This document shows positions 1 through 11,258 of a stretch of DNA of 64,000 bases, piece by piece. The DNA lies in the NCBI RefSeq assembly GCF_963678635.1, contig NC_087068.1:4361079-4425078 (forward strand). The letters run 5' to 3'. The DNA is from Symsagittifera roscoffensis. Taxonomy: Eukaryota; Xenacoelomorpha; Acoela; Convolutidae. The notes below the pieces were generated by a model that was not told the DNA's origin, made no database searches, and saw nothing but the letters and a program-made list of their open reading frames with translations. A program made the position numbers and the translations under genes. The stretch's first letter is position 1. Each line of letters starts with the position of its first letter.

Positions 1-2740
1 ATGGTGTGTCGACTCACAGGAGGGGCGACCATGTCGCATTGGCTGCCATTGACTTGTATGCCATAAGTGGCCCCCATTTCAGCAGCCACCTGCATCTTCA
101 CCCCACAGTCCTCACTCCCCCTCAGACCACTGTAGTCGACCAGGCCACACGCAGGACAACTCACCCCCTGACCCCACACACTACTAAACAAGTTGATACA
201 GTGTGCTCACCATCCCCCCACCCTTATTACACATCATTATTTATAATAATATATAATAATGTAGTTCCTGCGAATTGCAGAGGAGCTATCAGTAGGCCTT
301 AACAGTTCTGTCGTGGATAGTCCATTTGTGTTATCTCCCCACATTCCAGACTGTGTTATTTTGTTGAGCGAAGCTATTTTTTTGCGAAGGTCGTTTTTTT
401 TTGCGTCTGGAAGTTTCACGTGGTACTTTCACACGTCCAGAACTTTTGCAGCTGAAATAGATCAGGCTGTGGTAGACCTGAAGCTAGAGGTCAAATGAGC
501 TGGAGCTTGTCCTCACACACTATCGTTGCCATGGCATGGGGTCAAAAACACGATCTGACGATTTCAAAGACGATATGTGGCACGTATGTAATCTGTACAT
601 GTGCCAGACCCCCCACCCCCTTTCCAAGAAAAAGACCCCCCTATTATATGTGGCCGTTAGTTGGATACTCCATGAACAACAATGATCATAATAACCTAAG
701 ACAATAATCCGTTCTAGCAAAATGCCACCCCTCAAAAGGACAACTTTTAAGGAATGATTACCTGCAGTGTTAAGATCAGTGTTATTCATGGATTAGCCAA
801 GTATCAAGGATTTCTTTGCAAAACATTGCAAGACAACCATGGCGTGTGGGAAAATCTTGGCAACATTCAAACTGCTCAACTAAGAGTAGAAAGCTCTTGC
901 ACTTTTCACTTTTCATGATGTAAGATCTTGCCAAGGCAACCATGGTGACTTGATCTTAGGAAAAGTTTGCAAGCTCTCGGCCAGATATCCTTGATCCTCA
1001 AAACTGAAAAATTACAACAAAAATGGTCTGAAACTGGTCTCGAACAGAAACTTATTACACCAAGAAGAAATCAATGTCCCTCTCCAATAAAGTTAATCGC
1101 AAGAGATTAAAAAATAAAGCAATAAAGTATTATTTTGAACATATTTTTATGTAACTTCTCTGATGTGTATTGTTGATTACTCAACAATCCTCAAATGTCA
1201 GATTTTTTTCAGGGAATCATAGAAAAACCTGTTCCTGAGCTATCCATCAATTCATTTCTGAAGTTTTTATAGATATTTGAATAGATTTTTTTGTAATTAT
1301 CCAAATTTTTTGATAGTTTATAAGTTTGATTGCCCAAGTAAAAGCAAAGCTATTTTTTCTCAAAAACGGAAACATCGCCCTCACCCAAACAGACCAAATT
1401 AAGATAATCCACCCCAGCGTTCAATTTAAAATTAAAAAACTAAGAGCTGCCAGTAAGAAAAAAAATTTTCTTCTGATTGGCTGAAAATTCGAACGCCAAA
1501 CCAAGTTAGCATTTCCCCGAAGGCTTTCAAAGGGGAGGCTGTTAACCTGGTCCTATAAACTTTTTAAGAAGATGAGACAATATTTCATAGGTCATCGAAG
1601 TTTTGAATGCATCGAAACAATTCATTTTAGTTTTGATAATCAATCGGCAGAAATTGACTTGCAATAAATGGCAAGTTGTTGTTTTTATGTTTGTTTTGCG
1701 CCTCTCTTTTGAATATATTTTTTTAACCAAAACGTTCGGTTTAGATAAAAAAAAGTAAAGTAGAAAACCTAACATAGCACTTAATGCGACTTTTTGAATC
1801 TTCCTATTCTCTTTTTCTTAGTATTAACTTAATTTTCCAACTAAAATTAAACTTACTGCGATTTTTCCGCAAAAGAAAAATTTCATTGAAAAAGTAAAAA
1901 TGGACGCTGACAAATTTAAAACTAATGTCAATTGCTAGTTTCAAACGGGGCTTTGGCATTTAGTGACTGCTTGGTATGCTCTCACTGGTCGAGGTTTGCG
2001 ATTTATGTTTCATCCGTTTCGACCAAAAAATGCTATGCTTCGACCCCAGCTCGATTGAGTTCGACACTAGAGCTTTCTCGATTATGGATTTTTCGCCAAA
2101 AACTGACTTGTGTTCGAACCGTCTCGGTCGAAACATTAATAAAAAATCTGCTTGTATTTGCAGTTTGCCACTTTTTTCAAAGTTTGCAAGGAATCATATT
2201 AGGACGGTTGTAACGCTGAACTAATCTAATTACAATTGGAATAGCGAAAATCTTTGATTCACAGATACCATCGGTAAGTCGCCATTTTCGGGATAACTCT
2301 TAGTAAGCTGGGACTTCAAAAAAAATCTACTGCTAGCTTGACATTTTTCCTCTTTATTTTCTTTTACGAGATGAAGTTATCTTCTTTGGGTTCTGTTTCT
2401 TGTATAACAGAATCAAGACTACTCAAAACAAGGCAGAGCCTTTAATGTTCCGACTGTAGTTTAATTAAAAGAGACTACAAAAAATGCGGTAACCTGGATT
2501 GGCGTCGCAAAGATAATTATTGCTGTTTCAGGCCCTGATGAGTGGCCACAAAGATGCTGTTCGGAACAAAAACAAAGATACTATTCGAAACCAGCACTGA
2601 AAAATTTCTGAATCTGCGCTAAAGTTGTTGGCACTGAATTGGCGCTGAATCATCTCTAAATAATTTTGGAGCGCCTATTTAGCTTTGAATTAGAGCTGAT
2701 TTTTGGAGAAGCCATAATCACACTGAAATATCCAAGGCTC
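1..2740. other. No recognisable gene
   Basis: AT-rich sequence with only short unrelated ORFs in several frames. None has a recognisable domain, signal peptide or convincing splice context. I see no repeat shared with the rest of the window here apart from the motif block that starts near 2745. Confidence 0.5.
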
Positions 2741-2744
2741 AGTG

Positions 2745-2872
2745 CTGCGTTTTAGAATCTTTGGTTTTCATTTTGTAAGCCAGTACACTTTGGTTTTAGA
2801 ATCTTACACATTTTAGAATCTTTTAGAAGCCAGTACACATTTTAGAATCTTTGTTTTTCATTTTGTAAGCTA

Positions 2873-2930
<58 letters not shown>
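2745..2930. repeat. Short tandem motif block ending in a (TA)n microsatellite
   Basis: The phrase TTTTAGAATCTT recurs several times, interleaved with AAGCCAGTACAC, and runs into a pure TA repeat at about 2874-2930. The same motif block recurs at about 10,665-10,770 and 14,290-14,395, where it is followed by a CACACA-type stretch instead of (TA)n. The block and the following sequence up to about 3010 therefore belong to the dispersed duplicated material of the first 26 kb. Confidence 0.8.
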
Positions 2931-2933
<3 letters not shown>

Positions 2934-4311
2934 ATTTGTGTGTTTGCGTGTGAGAGTAATTGTGTGATAACACTTTGGCATTTAATTTGAAAAAGTAAAA
3001 TCAAACAGATTTATAAAAAAATATATTTAAAAGTAACTAGTTTATAGATTATAAATTCTTTAAATACTTAAAACACGATTTTTTAGTATACACGAATTAT
3101 ACGATTTCTTATATACGATTTTCAAAAATATTTTGTATGCGAGAACAGAAATAAAAGTACAAGCTAACAGAAATTTATTTTATACTTGTTTAGTTTTCTG
3201 AATTTGTAAATGGACCCCCTTTTTAATCAAATTTTTAGAAGGATAATCGGTATAATCGCTCCTTTGAGCTTAGGGCTTTTCTTTCATGCAGTTGTAAGAA
3301 TATCTTCGAGAGAGTAAAAAAATATATAGAAGTCTTTTCCGAAATAAAACCCCCGAAAGCAAAAATGGTTCATTTTGGAAAACAAGCAAGTTTTTGGGAA
3401 AGCAGAAAAGCAAGAAAATTGATCAATTACTTTTTTATCAGGTTATAATGGTTTTACGTAATGTTGGTTGCAGTTCAAATTGCACGAGCTTGTTGCAGGC
3501 TTTGAAAATAGATTGGAAAGCAATATAGAGTGGCATTTTATATTCGCACCGTTTATATTCGTATGCAGAAATTTCATTTATTGCATTGGCAGTTTCAATC
3601 AAAATTCAAACCAGAGTAGATAATTGCAAAAAATTGGAGATAGTATGCAATAGAAAAAAAAATTATGTAAAAACTTTTATCATGTCCGTACTCATTTTTG
3701 TGTTTTTTGCTGTTTGTTTAACAAAGAATTGAAGGTGTCTGCTAATTCGTAAGTTATTCAAGACTTTATTGCAATTTTTTTCATGTGGTTGAAACGTAAA
3801 TTAAATATCACATACAATTCAATTATTTCTTTTTGTAGGTTAAGTTAAGCACAATTTCGAGTAGATACATTTTGCTGATATCATATGAAAGATTTTTACA
3901 AGCAAAAAATTAAGAATTCTCAATCGTGTGCTTTTCTCCTTTCCTCCCACTTTAAAATTTCCAAGTTAAAAAACTATCTGAATGTTGTCATAATGCAATG
4001 AAACTAGTCATTGTTAATAAAATAACAATGGTGAACAGATTTGATTTTAAGCCACGATTGCAATAGAACAAGTATCAAAAAAAGTTTTTGTAAGGCGGAG
4101 AAAAGGGTAGAAAAAAGCGTTTGGATGAGCTAATTAGGGTATTTTAAACAAAATTGCTTCACATAATTTATCTTGTAAAACCAATTGTCGCTCCGTGAAA
4201 TGAATAATTTTGAGATGGCGCGAACTTGAAAAATTGCTATCGAAAACAAAATCGCTTTTCCACTAATTGTGGTCTTCATACTCAAACTTTTAAAATCACG
4301 TAAATTGATGC

Positions 4312-4510
4312 GGCTCTTTTTGCTTCCCGCCCCACTAGTGACTTTTTTTAAATAAAAATTTGTTCAGATTATCGGATTGTTACAAAAATTGGTATGCGGT
4401 CTAATTAGGCTATGACAAACATTTTTTAGTCGTCATACTTAAACTGGTAAGACCCCTGGTTACAAAGTAAATTGATGAATATGTGAGGTGTGGGGAGAGG
4501 AAAAAGAGCC
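4312..4510 (+). mobile_element. MITE with GGCTCTTTTT termini and an 8-bp TSD, nested in an older relative
   Basis: A 199-bp element beginning GGCTCTTTTTGC and ending GGAAAAAGAGCC. It is flanked by perfect 8-bp direct repeats ATTGATGC (4304-4311 and 4511-4518). An 8-bp TSD fits hAT-type transposition. The sequence just outside the right TSD ends in the same terminus again (GGAAAAAGAGCC at 4539-4550), which suggests insertion into the right end of an older related element. No coding capacity. Confidence 0.85.
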
Positions 4511-4827
4511 ATTGATGCTTATGTGAAGTGCGGGGAAAGGAAAAAGAGCCTAATTTTCTCCAGTGATGTTAAATTTTAGTTCTTATACCGTGAGCGTCTA
4601 TGATGGGAAAGAACGGTTTCTGTTTTCTTAAAAAACCGAGATTTCTCACCCTTAGTTTTTATTCACTGGAAATTGTAATTTTTCCCGCGCAGTGTTTTTT
4701 GAAAAGAGAACTTAATTTGTTAATTCGTGTTTTTCCCGCGCAATTAAAAAAAAACAATAAATAGGATTAAAATTTGAAGCAGCAGCTCCTTTTAGTGCGA
4801 TCTTTCTTATTTTGCTGAAAACCATTC

Positions 4828-5899
4828 ATGGCTCATAAAGTAAGTTTCATCCACAATCAGACAATCAAAAAAAATTCAACTTTTTTTCAAAAGTTTCAGA
4901 AATGTAGGACGCTCAAATTTAAAGACATCGCCTTTGCTCAGACCCAAGTTTTGCAGCTAAAAAAATGATTTTTTAAATAAATGCAGAAAATCCTGAATGA
5001 TATTGGATTTTTCATATTTTAGTCAGCTCAGTATTCTATGCCCCGGTAAATGAATGAGATAAAAAAAGTAAACATGCACTGCACAGTGAAAACACAACTG
5101 TGAAATATACTGTTTTTATATATTAATCATCCTTAATTTTTTTTGCTACATGGCTGGGAGGGCTATATTGGAAAAGAGCATGATATATTTTTGGTTTAGA
5201 TACAAATCGCTGAACCAATCATCGGTAACGGCAGAGAAATAACTGCCCTATTTCAGGATTTCATTTTAGAATTTCAGAAAAAAATTCTGTAGGAGGAAAT
5301 TACGTATGAATAAAGAAGGATAAAACACTTGATGGAAATCTTTGTAAGTTTTTCATTGACTGGGCGACGAGTTTTTATTTCCAAAATCACAAAAAACTTC
5401 TATCTTTATGAAATTTTAAAAGTGCTTCATACTGTCTTTGATTAGCAAACCTTGAGAGAATTCAATTTCAGCGTCATCTTTTTTTGCGATAGCAAGTATC
5501 CACACAGAAGCATGTAAATTGTTGATCATGAACCTTGTAAGTAGAGAAAATTGCAAATTATTTCTGAATCAGATGAAAAATGCTTTTTACAAATGAGGGA
5601 AAGGTTTGCACCCACTTTAAAACATTTTTGAAGCAAAAGAAGCCCTTGCTCAATAAATTTAACAAATGAAACTGTTTATAGATTGGCCCTCAGATGATCT
5701 ATGCCGTATTGACATCGATTGTTATGGCGATGAGTATTGCGTAGACTATGGCTGCAGACACACGTGTAGTGGCTCTAAGACCTGCCAATCACCGAACGAT
5801 GTTTGCAAACCAATAAAACGTTATCCTCGTCCAGTTGATGTCTGTCTACCTAGCCTCGTGCTTCAGAAAATTTATATCAACTTAGCTGATGCTTTATAA
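4828..5899 (+). pseudogene. Cysteine-rich secreted protein gene that lost its signal-peptide exon
   Basis: Two exons of the alpha2 gene (20,762-22,880) remain. Exon 1 is 4828-4839, ATG GCT CAT AAA then donor GTAAGT. The last exon starts at 5682 after TTTATAG and has eight cysteines spaced C-x5-C-x5-C-x4-C-x3-C-x5-C-x6-C with a final C after a KRYPRPVDV stretch. The middle exon, which in alpha2 supplies the signal peptide and a phase-1 donor, is absent. Joining exon 1 (phase 0) directly to the last exon (phase 1) shifts the frame, so no secreted product is expected. The terminal codons also differ: alpha2 stops soon after the last cysteine, whereas this copy reads about 15 residues further. 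The cysteine exon itself has no stop, so exon loss may be fairly recent or another upstream exon may exist outside what I can recognise. Confidence 0.6.
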
Positions 5900-6289
5900 T
5901 GAAGTTTTATTCGCATGTATTATCATTTTTCATCGAGTAATCATTTTTTATTTAGTAAATTTATCTGAATTCCCATTTGGTTGCGTTATGATGATGCGTA
6001 AGTCTTGCTTCGAACGAGGCAACCTGACTTTTTTTTATTCAATGAATGATGCAATGTATTAAGCAGCCAATTTCAAAATCTGATTGGGTACTGCTTTGAT
6101 TGCTTTTATTGCTTCTGTTGCACTCCGGAAAAGTACTTACTCTCCCGGGTTGACAAAAAATGCTTATCAAAACTATTTCATTTTATGAAAAAAAAGCTTA
6201 TCATACTATTGCATAGACCAATAACAAATGGTATGAAAATAGCATGAGAAGCATTTTTCCAGACTTTGAAAAATTATGACAGGCATTTT

Positions 6290-6512
6290 GGCTCTTTTCC
6301 CCTTTTCCACCCCCTTGTAAAATTTCAAATTAAAGCTGTTCAGAAATTGCTCACACGCATTTTGCATGGAAGAAAGATTGTGAAAGATTGTTCACTTGTT
6401 CACGCTGACACGTTTTAATGCACTTTCTAACATCAAAAAAATCAATTTAGATGAATTTTCATATATTATTTAAATTTCCGAAAAAATCGAAGGGGGGAAC
6501 TGGAAAAGAGCC
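6290..6512 (+). mobile_element. MITE with GGCTCTTTTCC termini and an 8-bp TSD
   Basis: A 223-bp element starting GGCTCTTTTCCCC and ending GGGGAACTGGAAAAGAGCC. It is flanked by perfect direct repeats GGCATTTT at 6282-6289 and 6513-6520. It belongs to the same family as 39,478-39,690. Non-coding. The 8-bp duplication is the hAT hallmark; the family assignment is inferred from that and from the termini. Confidence 0.85.
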
Positions 6513-7139
6513 GGCATTTTTTCCATACTACGAAATTGTTTGACAAGCTTTCTTTCCATAAATACAAGTACCAAAAAATTTGTTTTGAAATTCTGTGTTC
6601 ATCCGAAATACTAACCCTGGGCTTAATGTCACAAGAAAAACCCAGAGTGTAACTGGCAGTTACTACTCAGATAAACTGCAATTGGTAATTTTTGCCACCT
6701 ACGGTAAATTTTGCTTTTTCACATGTAATTTTATACCAAAAATGTATTTTTTTGTATATGGCTAGATAAGATTTGACTTGAAAATTTTGGTAATTGAGAA
6801 AAACGGCCGCTTTTTTACCTTTTTTTATCTTAGCAAATGAAACAAAAAATCATAGTCGTGTTCACAAGAAGAACACTTTTTTGCGATTTTTGGATTTTTT
6901 GGGTGAAAACTGATCCTGGACTACGTTATAAACACAAAAAGTCAAATTTTGCAGAAAAAAGATTGATTGTTTTTTATCTCAATTTTTTGTTTTTGCTCAT
7001 GAAAAAGTTCATATTATACAATTTTCATATATGAAAATATTATGATAAGCATTTTTTGACCAAACTTAAAACCATCCATGTTTTTATTGAGCAGAAAGAT
7101 TCAAAAGATGGAAATAGAGCAGAAGTTTTTCTCTAAAAA

Positions 7140-10100
7140 CGGTTAATACAGTTTTTAAGCTTTGTATGAAAACAGTATGATAAACATTTTTTCCATAACC
7201 GCCATACATAAAATTGTATGATAAGCTTTTTTCTTTTATGGCCGTCAACCCGGGCTGCGCCAATTTAATTGAAATATGGATCATCTGGGTTTGAATTGAT
7301 AGATTATAGAGAAGAAACAATCCTTGAGGTAGACAAAAAATGAGATCGAAGGATGTTTAGATTGAAGTTTTTGTCAATTCGTTGGCTAGTAAGATATAAA
7401 CCGCGGTTCTAGGTACAAGATGAACTGAATATTTATGAGTTTGCTTGTTTTCCTGGTTGAAAACTCCAAATAATTAAATATTCAACCAATCTTTTTTAAC
7501 TTAAATTTATCTGACGCTTGAAGTTTTATAAGAAACATACTTGTTAAGCAGACCAAGCAAACAAAGTAAGTTGAGTTAATCAAACAACAAAAGGGTGCTA
7601 TTCCCCTAGATCAAAAGAAAACAGTCTGAAAAAGTTCACATGTTTCCAAGAGAAAAGGCCACGAGAGCTACTTGAATTGTCACTTAAAACACTCGAAATG
7701 CCTAATGTTTTTTTTTAAAAAGAGATTTGTTCACGGGTTTCCAACTTCAATTTCCGAGGTAAGCGCTCAAACTGTCTAGTATTACTTCAATTTCATCAAA
7801 GCCTTTGCAACTATTTGCGGCGCATAAATGTCGTCGCTGACCACCGTGAATTTAGAGGAAACGTATAATCAGATTGATGGCTGACGCAAATTACTAATTC
7901 AATTTGCATGGAGCCTCACACGGAAAACTTTTTCAAAATCTTAATACAATTGTTTCGAATTTCAGTTTTTGAAAAACTATTTTAGCTTTGCTAAAATGCA
8001 ATGAATCTTTGCATGTTAAAAAACTATCAGTTGTGAACAGATTTGTTCATTAGATCAAAACGGTGAAGCGACAGTTTGTAACAAGCGACAATTCGTAACA
8101 GGCGCCAAATCGTAACAAGCGACAATTTGTAACAGTATACTTAGAGGAGAACACTTATTCACGAGCAGTAATCCTCTCGTGCCGCATGTAAGCGCAGCTG
8201 AGCGAAGCGGAGCAAGCGTATTCTACTTGCCATTGTATTGAGACGAATTGACACTTGTTATGAATTGTCGCCTGTTACGAATTATCGCCCTATTAATTTT
8301 AACATCACTTATTTAGCCATAACAAGACTTCTCGTATATAAAGGTGAAGCCCTGAATGCTGAATGTTTCAATTGCATTTTAAGATCGATTCAAAAGTTTT
8401 TTTTGTTTGAACAATTGACACAATAAAAAAAAATTTTTTTCTTCATTTTATCCATCCACACGCTAATGCAAACTATAAAAGGATACATTTATCGTCTTCT
8501 GTTTAAAAATGTGACTTGCCACATTTATTTTTGGACGGCATTTCTGTGCAGCTAACGCTTGTCAAATAACGCAGTATATCGCAATTTACTAATCCAAATT
8601 TAGCCAAATAAGCAACTTGAAACCGCCATCGTTTACAAAAAAAACAGGCTATTTTTCAAAAAAAAAATCTTTCAGATTTTGAATGAGTTCTGTCAAAATT
8701 GAATAATTAGGATGTCGAAAATTGACTGATTAAAAAGACCACATCAAACACACATATTCGGTGCTTTCTTTGAAAATCGGAACAAAAACACAAAAGTGAA
8801 TGATGAAAAGTTTGAATGATGCACAATAGTGAATGATGCACAAAAACACGAAAGTGAATGATGCTTGGTCAGTTAAACTGAAAATACTGTCAAAAACAGC
8901 AAAGAATGGTTTGGCAAACTTAAGGAAGCAGGGCGATGAAAACCTGAAAACCTCTCAACCCGACACACATGTCATGCAAATGGACCCACTGAAAATCGTC
9001 AGATAAAAAATTGATAAATGGAACACTTAAGAGGACGCAATCTACTCGCTGAAAGTGTATTGTGAGCATTGCTGTCTTTAAAAACCACTACAGGAAGAAT
9101 GACATAATAATTCTTGGGCACAACAGCTGCAAACTTTGCGTGTGGAATGTTGAAATATTCATTTGCAATGTTTTTATGGCCATTTTCTCGGCTGTTTTCG
9201 GCGTTCGTAAATTGGCTTCGAATTTATCAATAAACGCCAGCAAATCTTGACAGCAACGATTTGAAAAGTGACGACATTTGCTAATATCGGTTTTTATAAC
9301 CAATTGTAAAAGAAATGTTCTGCGCGTGTTTGAAAAACCCTCCGCGTTGAATCAAAAGAGTTGATAAAAACTAAGTAACATTGTTGCCGAAGCTTTTGAA
9401 AAAGACCTTAGCTTTAGATGTTTTGCATAATACCTCTCTAAAGAAACAAAAAAACCATATCAATATAACTATGATGTCTATTTTTTCGACTGCCCTTCTG
9501 TTTTTTTTCTGCAGTGTTTCAATATACTAAATTGAAGCTAAAAGACATTTAATTAGAAAAACTTATTTTTTCATTGCATAAATTGTTTGCTCATATTTAA
9601 AAGCTATTGTTTAGTGATTGGCAAAATTGGATTCTGATGGTGCGCCACATTGAATCAAGGATGGAAAAAGAATTTTTTTCAGGAAAATTTTTAAAAGTAT
9701 AATTATTCTCAGGTAACAAGTAAATTTCTTATACGTTATGACAATTATGGCAGGGTAAAAGGGAGAAATTACAATATATATTTGCAAATTGACACAAACC
9801 TTATATTTTTATTAGAATTTTAGGGCAATTGTGCAGCTTCAAAAAACCCTTTAATTGAGGATTGTCAATTCAATTCAAACACAAAAAGTTGTTCATGATG
9901 CTTTTTTTTGTATCAAAGTCTGTGCACATTGTTCTAGTTTGATTAAAATTCTGGCGTAGTTGTTTTTCATGTACCGCAGTACTCGCGCAGCTAATTTAAA
10001 GGGATCTTTGTGTAAAAAATTTTGTTTGTTGGTAAATTTTTTCTACCCAGATGATGTAAAAGGTTAAAAGGTTACAAAACATCTCAATTGCTTTTCGAAA

Positions 10101-11258
10101 TTTCACCATTGACTCAAATCTTGTAATCTACTTTTAAAAGATGTTTTTAAGAATTTGTTTCGGGAAAATAATCTTTAGGAGACTTTTTGCGAGACTCATA
10201 ATGAGGAGACTCATAATAAAGGCGGTCGAAAACAAAACTACAGTTACAGAAATTCAAAATTTTTACGCGCAATGATTTTCCCTAAATGTACTTTTTACCC
10301 TCTTAACTTCTCCGACCAATTTTGAATTATTCGATGTTTTCATCTTGCAGGTTGAATGGATATCTCCGTCAAAAAGGTTATTTCTAAAAACCTTCATATG
10401 TTGAAATTAAAATCAGAAAAATCATGAGGCATTTTTTTAATTAACAAATAAGCTTTGGCCAAAAGAGTAAAATTTTCGAAAAATGCATTAAAATGAAAAT
10501 GCTAAGGCATAAAGCATCAAATGAAAAGTCAAAAATTGCAAAAAAAACCAAAATGTTTTTAATTTATTTTAGTTACACATTTCTTTGGGTTAATTCGGCC
10601 GTTTTTTGGCTGCTTTTTTCTCGCAAAAAGTGGTATCAGATATTAAGTAAGTACATGGTTTTGTAAGCCAATACACTTTAGTTGTAGAATCTTACACACT
10701 TTAGAATCTTTTAGAAGCCAGTACACGTTTTAGAATCTTTGGTTTTCATTTCTTAAGCCAATATACACGCAAACACGCAAACACACAAACGAAAACACAC
10801 TGAGAGTATGTGTGTGATAACACTTCGGCATTTAATTTGAAAAAATGAAATCAAAGCGATTTATAAAAGAAAAATTTAAAAGTAACAGTAGAAGAATAGT
10901 GAGGGAGAGTGGGGGTGGGGGTTGCTTGAAGACCTCCGTGTATTATGATCTAAATAGAGCTCAAACTGTATTTTTAACGGTATCATGTTGAGACAATGAT
11001 ACAAAAAAATTTTTTTGTGGATTTTCCAACATTTTTGCACATAAATTTTAGCATTATTTGAGTCACAAAGCGGTTATATAATGCTCTCAACATTAACAGG
11101 AAAGCTCATAAAAGCTGAATTGAAGTTAAAACTTGCGGAAGATTGTAAAAATAACCGCAATTTTAGAGAAAATGAGGTAAAAATTATTCAAATCTGTCAA
11201 AAATTTTCCATTTTCAACCTTTTGTTTGGATAATTAACTGATTTTTTGTCCACTTCAG
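7140..11258 (+). repeat. Module beta copy 1 of a direct tandem duplication
   Basis: Matches 11,259-14,886 nearly base for base over most of its length; for example 9062-9250 equals 12,688-12,876, an offset of 3626. It also matches 23,650-25,725 more distantly. The repeat joint lies inside the left terminal repeat of the downstream 3.7-kb element: copy 1 stops after TGTCCACTTCAG and restarts with GTTAATACAG, while copy 2 continues into the element. A conserved 62-codon plus-strand ORF and an overlapping 71-codon minus-strand ORF are present in both copies, but their identity is explained by the recent duplication and neither has a recognisable domain. Confidence 0.88.
8068..8291. repeat. Foldback structure with inverted arrays of a 17-bp repeat
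   Basis: About four tandem copies of a 17-bp unit (GCGACAATTCGTAACAA/G) run from 8068 to 8134. The reverse complement of the same unit occurs in about three copies at 8243-8291. About 110 bp separates the arms. Beta copy 2 has only the right arm (about 11,890-11,940), so the left arm and loop were lost there or gained here. The structure resembles a small foldback element; no TSD was identified. Confidence 0.7.

Larger units (their letters stand above)
2950..6110 (+). repeat. Segmental duplication, module alpha copy 1
   Basis: Co-linear with about 18,970-23,640 (alpha2), with many substitutions and small indels, so the duplication is old. Both copies share the block ending AGTGGCATTTTATATTCGCACC, the nested MITE, the small exon ATGGCTCATAAA followed by GTAAGT, and the cysteine-rich exon. 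The main difference is a block of roughly 980 bp (about 20,871-21,848) present in alpha2 and absent here near 4931. That block contains the signal-peptide exon of the alpha2 gene. Direct descent by duplication is inferred from co-linearity. Confidence 0.85.

Noticed and set aside
8068-8134. 17-bp direct repeats as a CRISPR array
   Set aside because: The repeats are directly adjacent without spacers, and the host context is eukaryotic.
9062-9303. ORFs conserved between beta1 and beta2 (62 aa plus strand, 71 aa minus strand)
   Set aside because: The modules are nearly identical throughout, so conservation of the ORFs carries no information; no domain was recognised.
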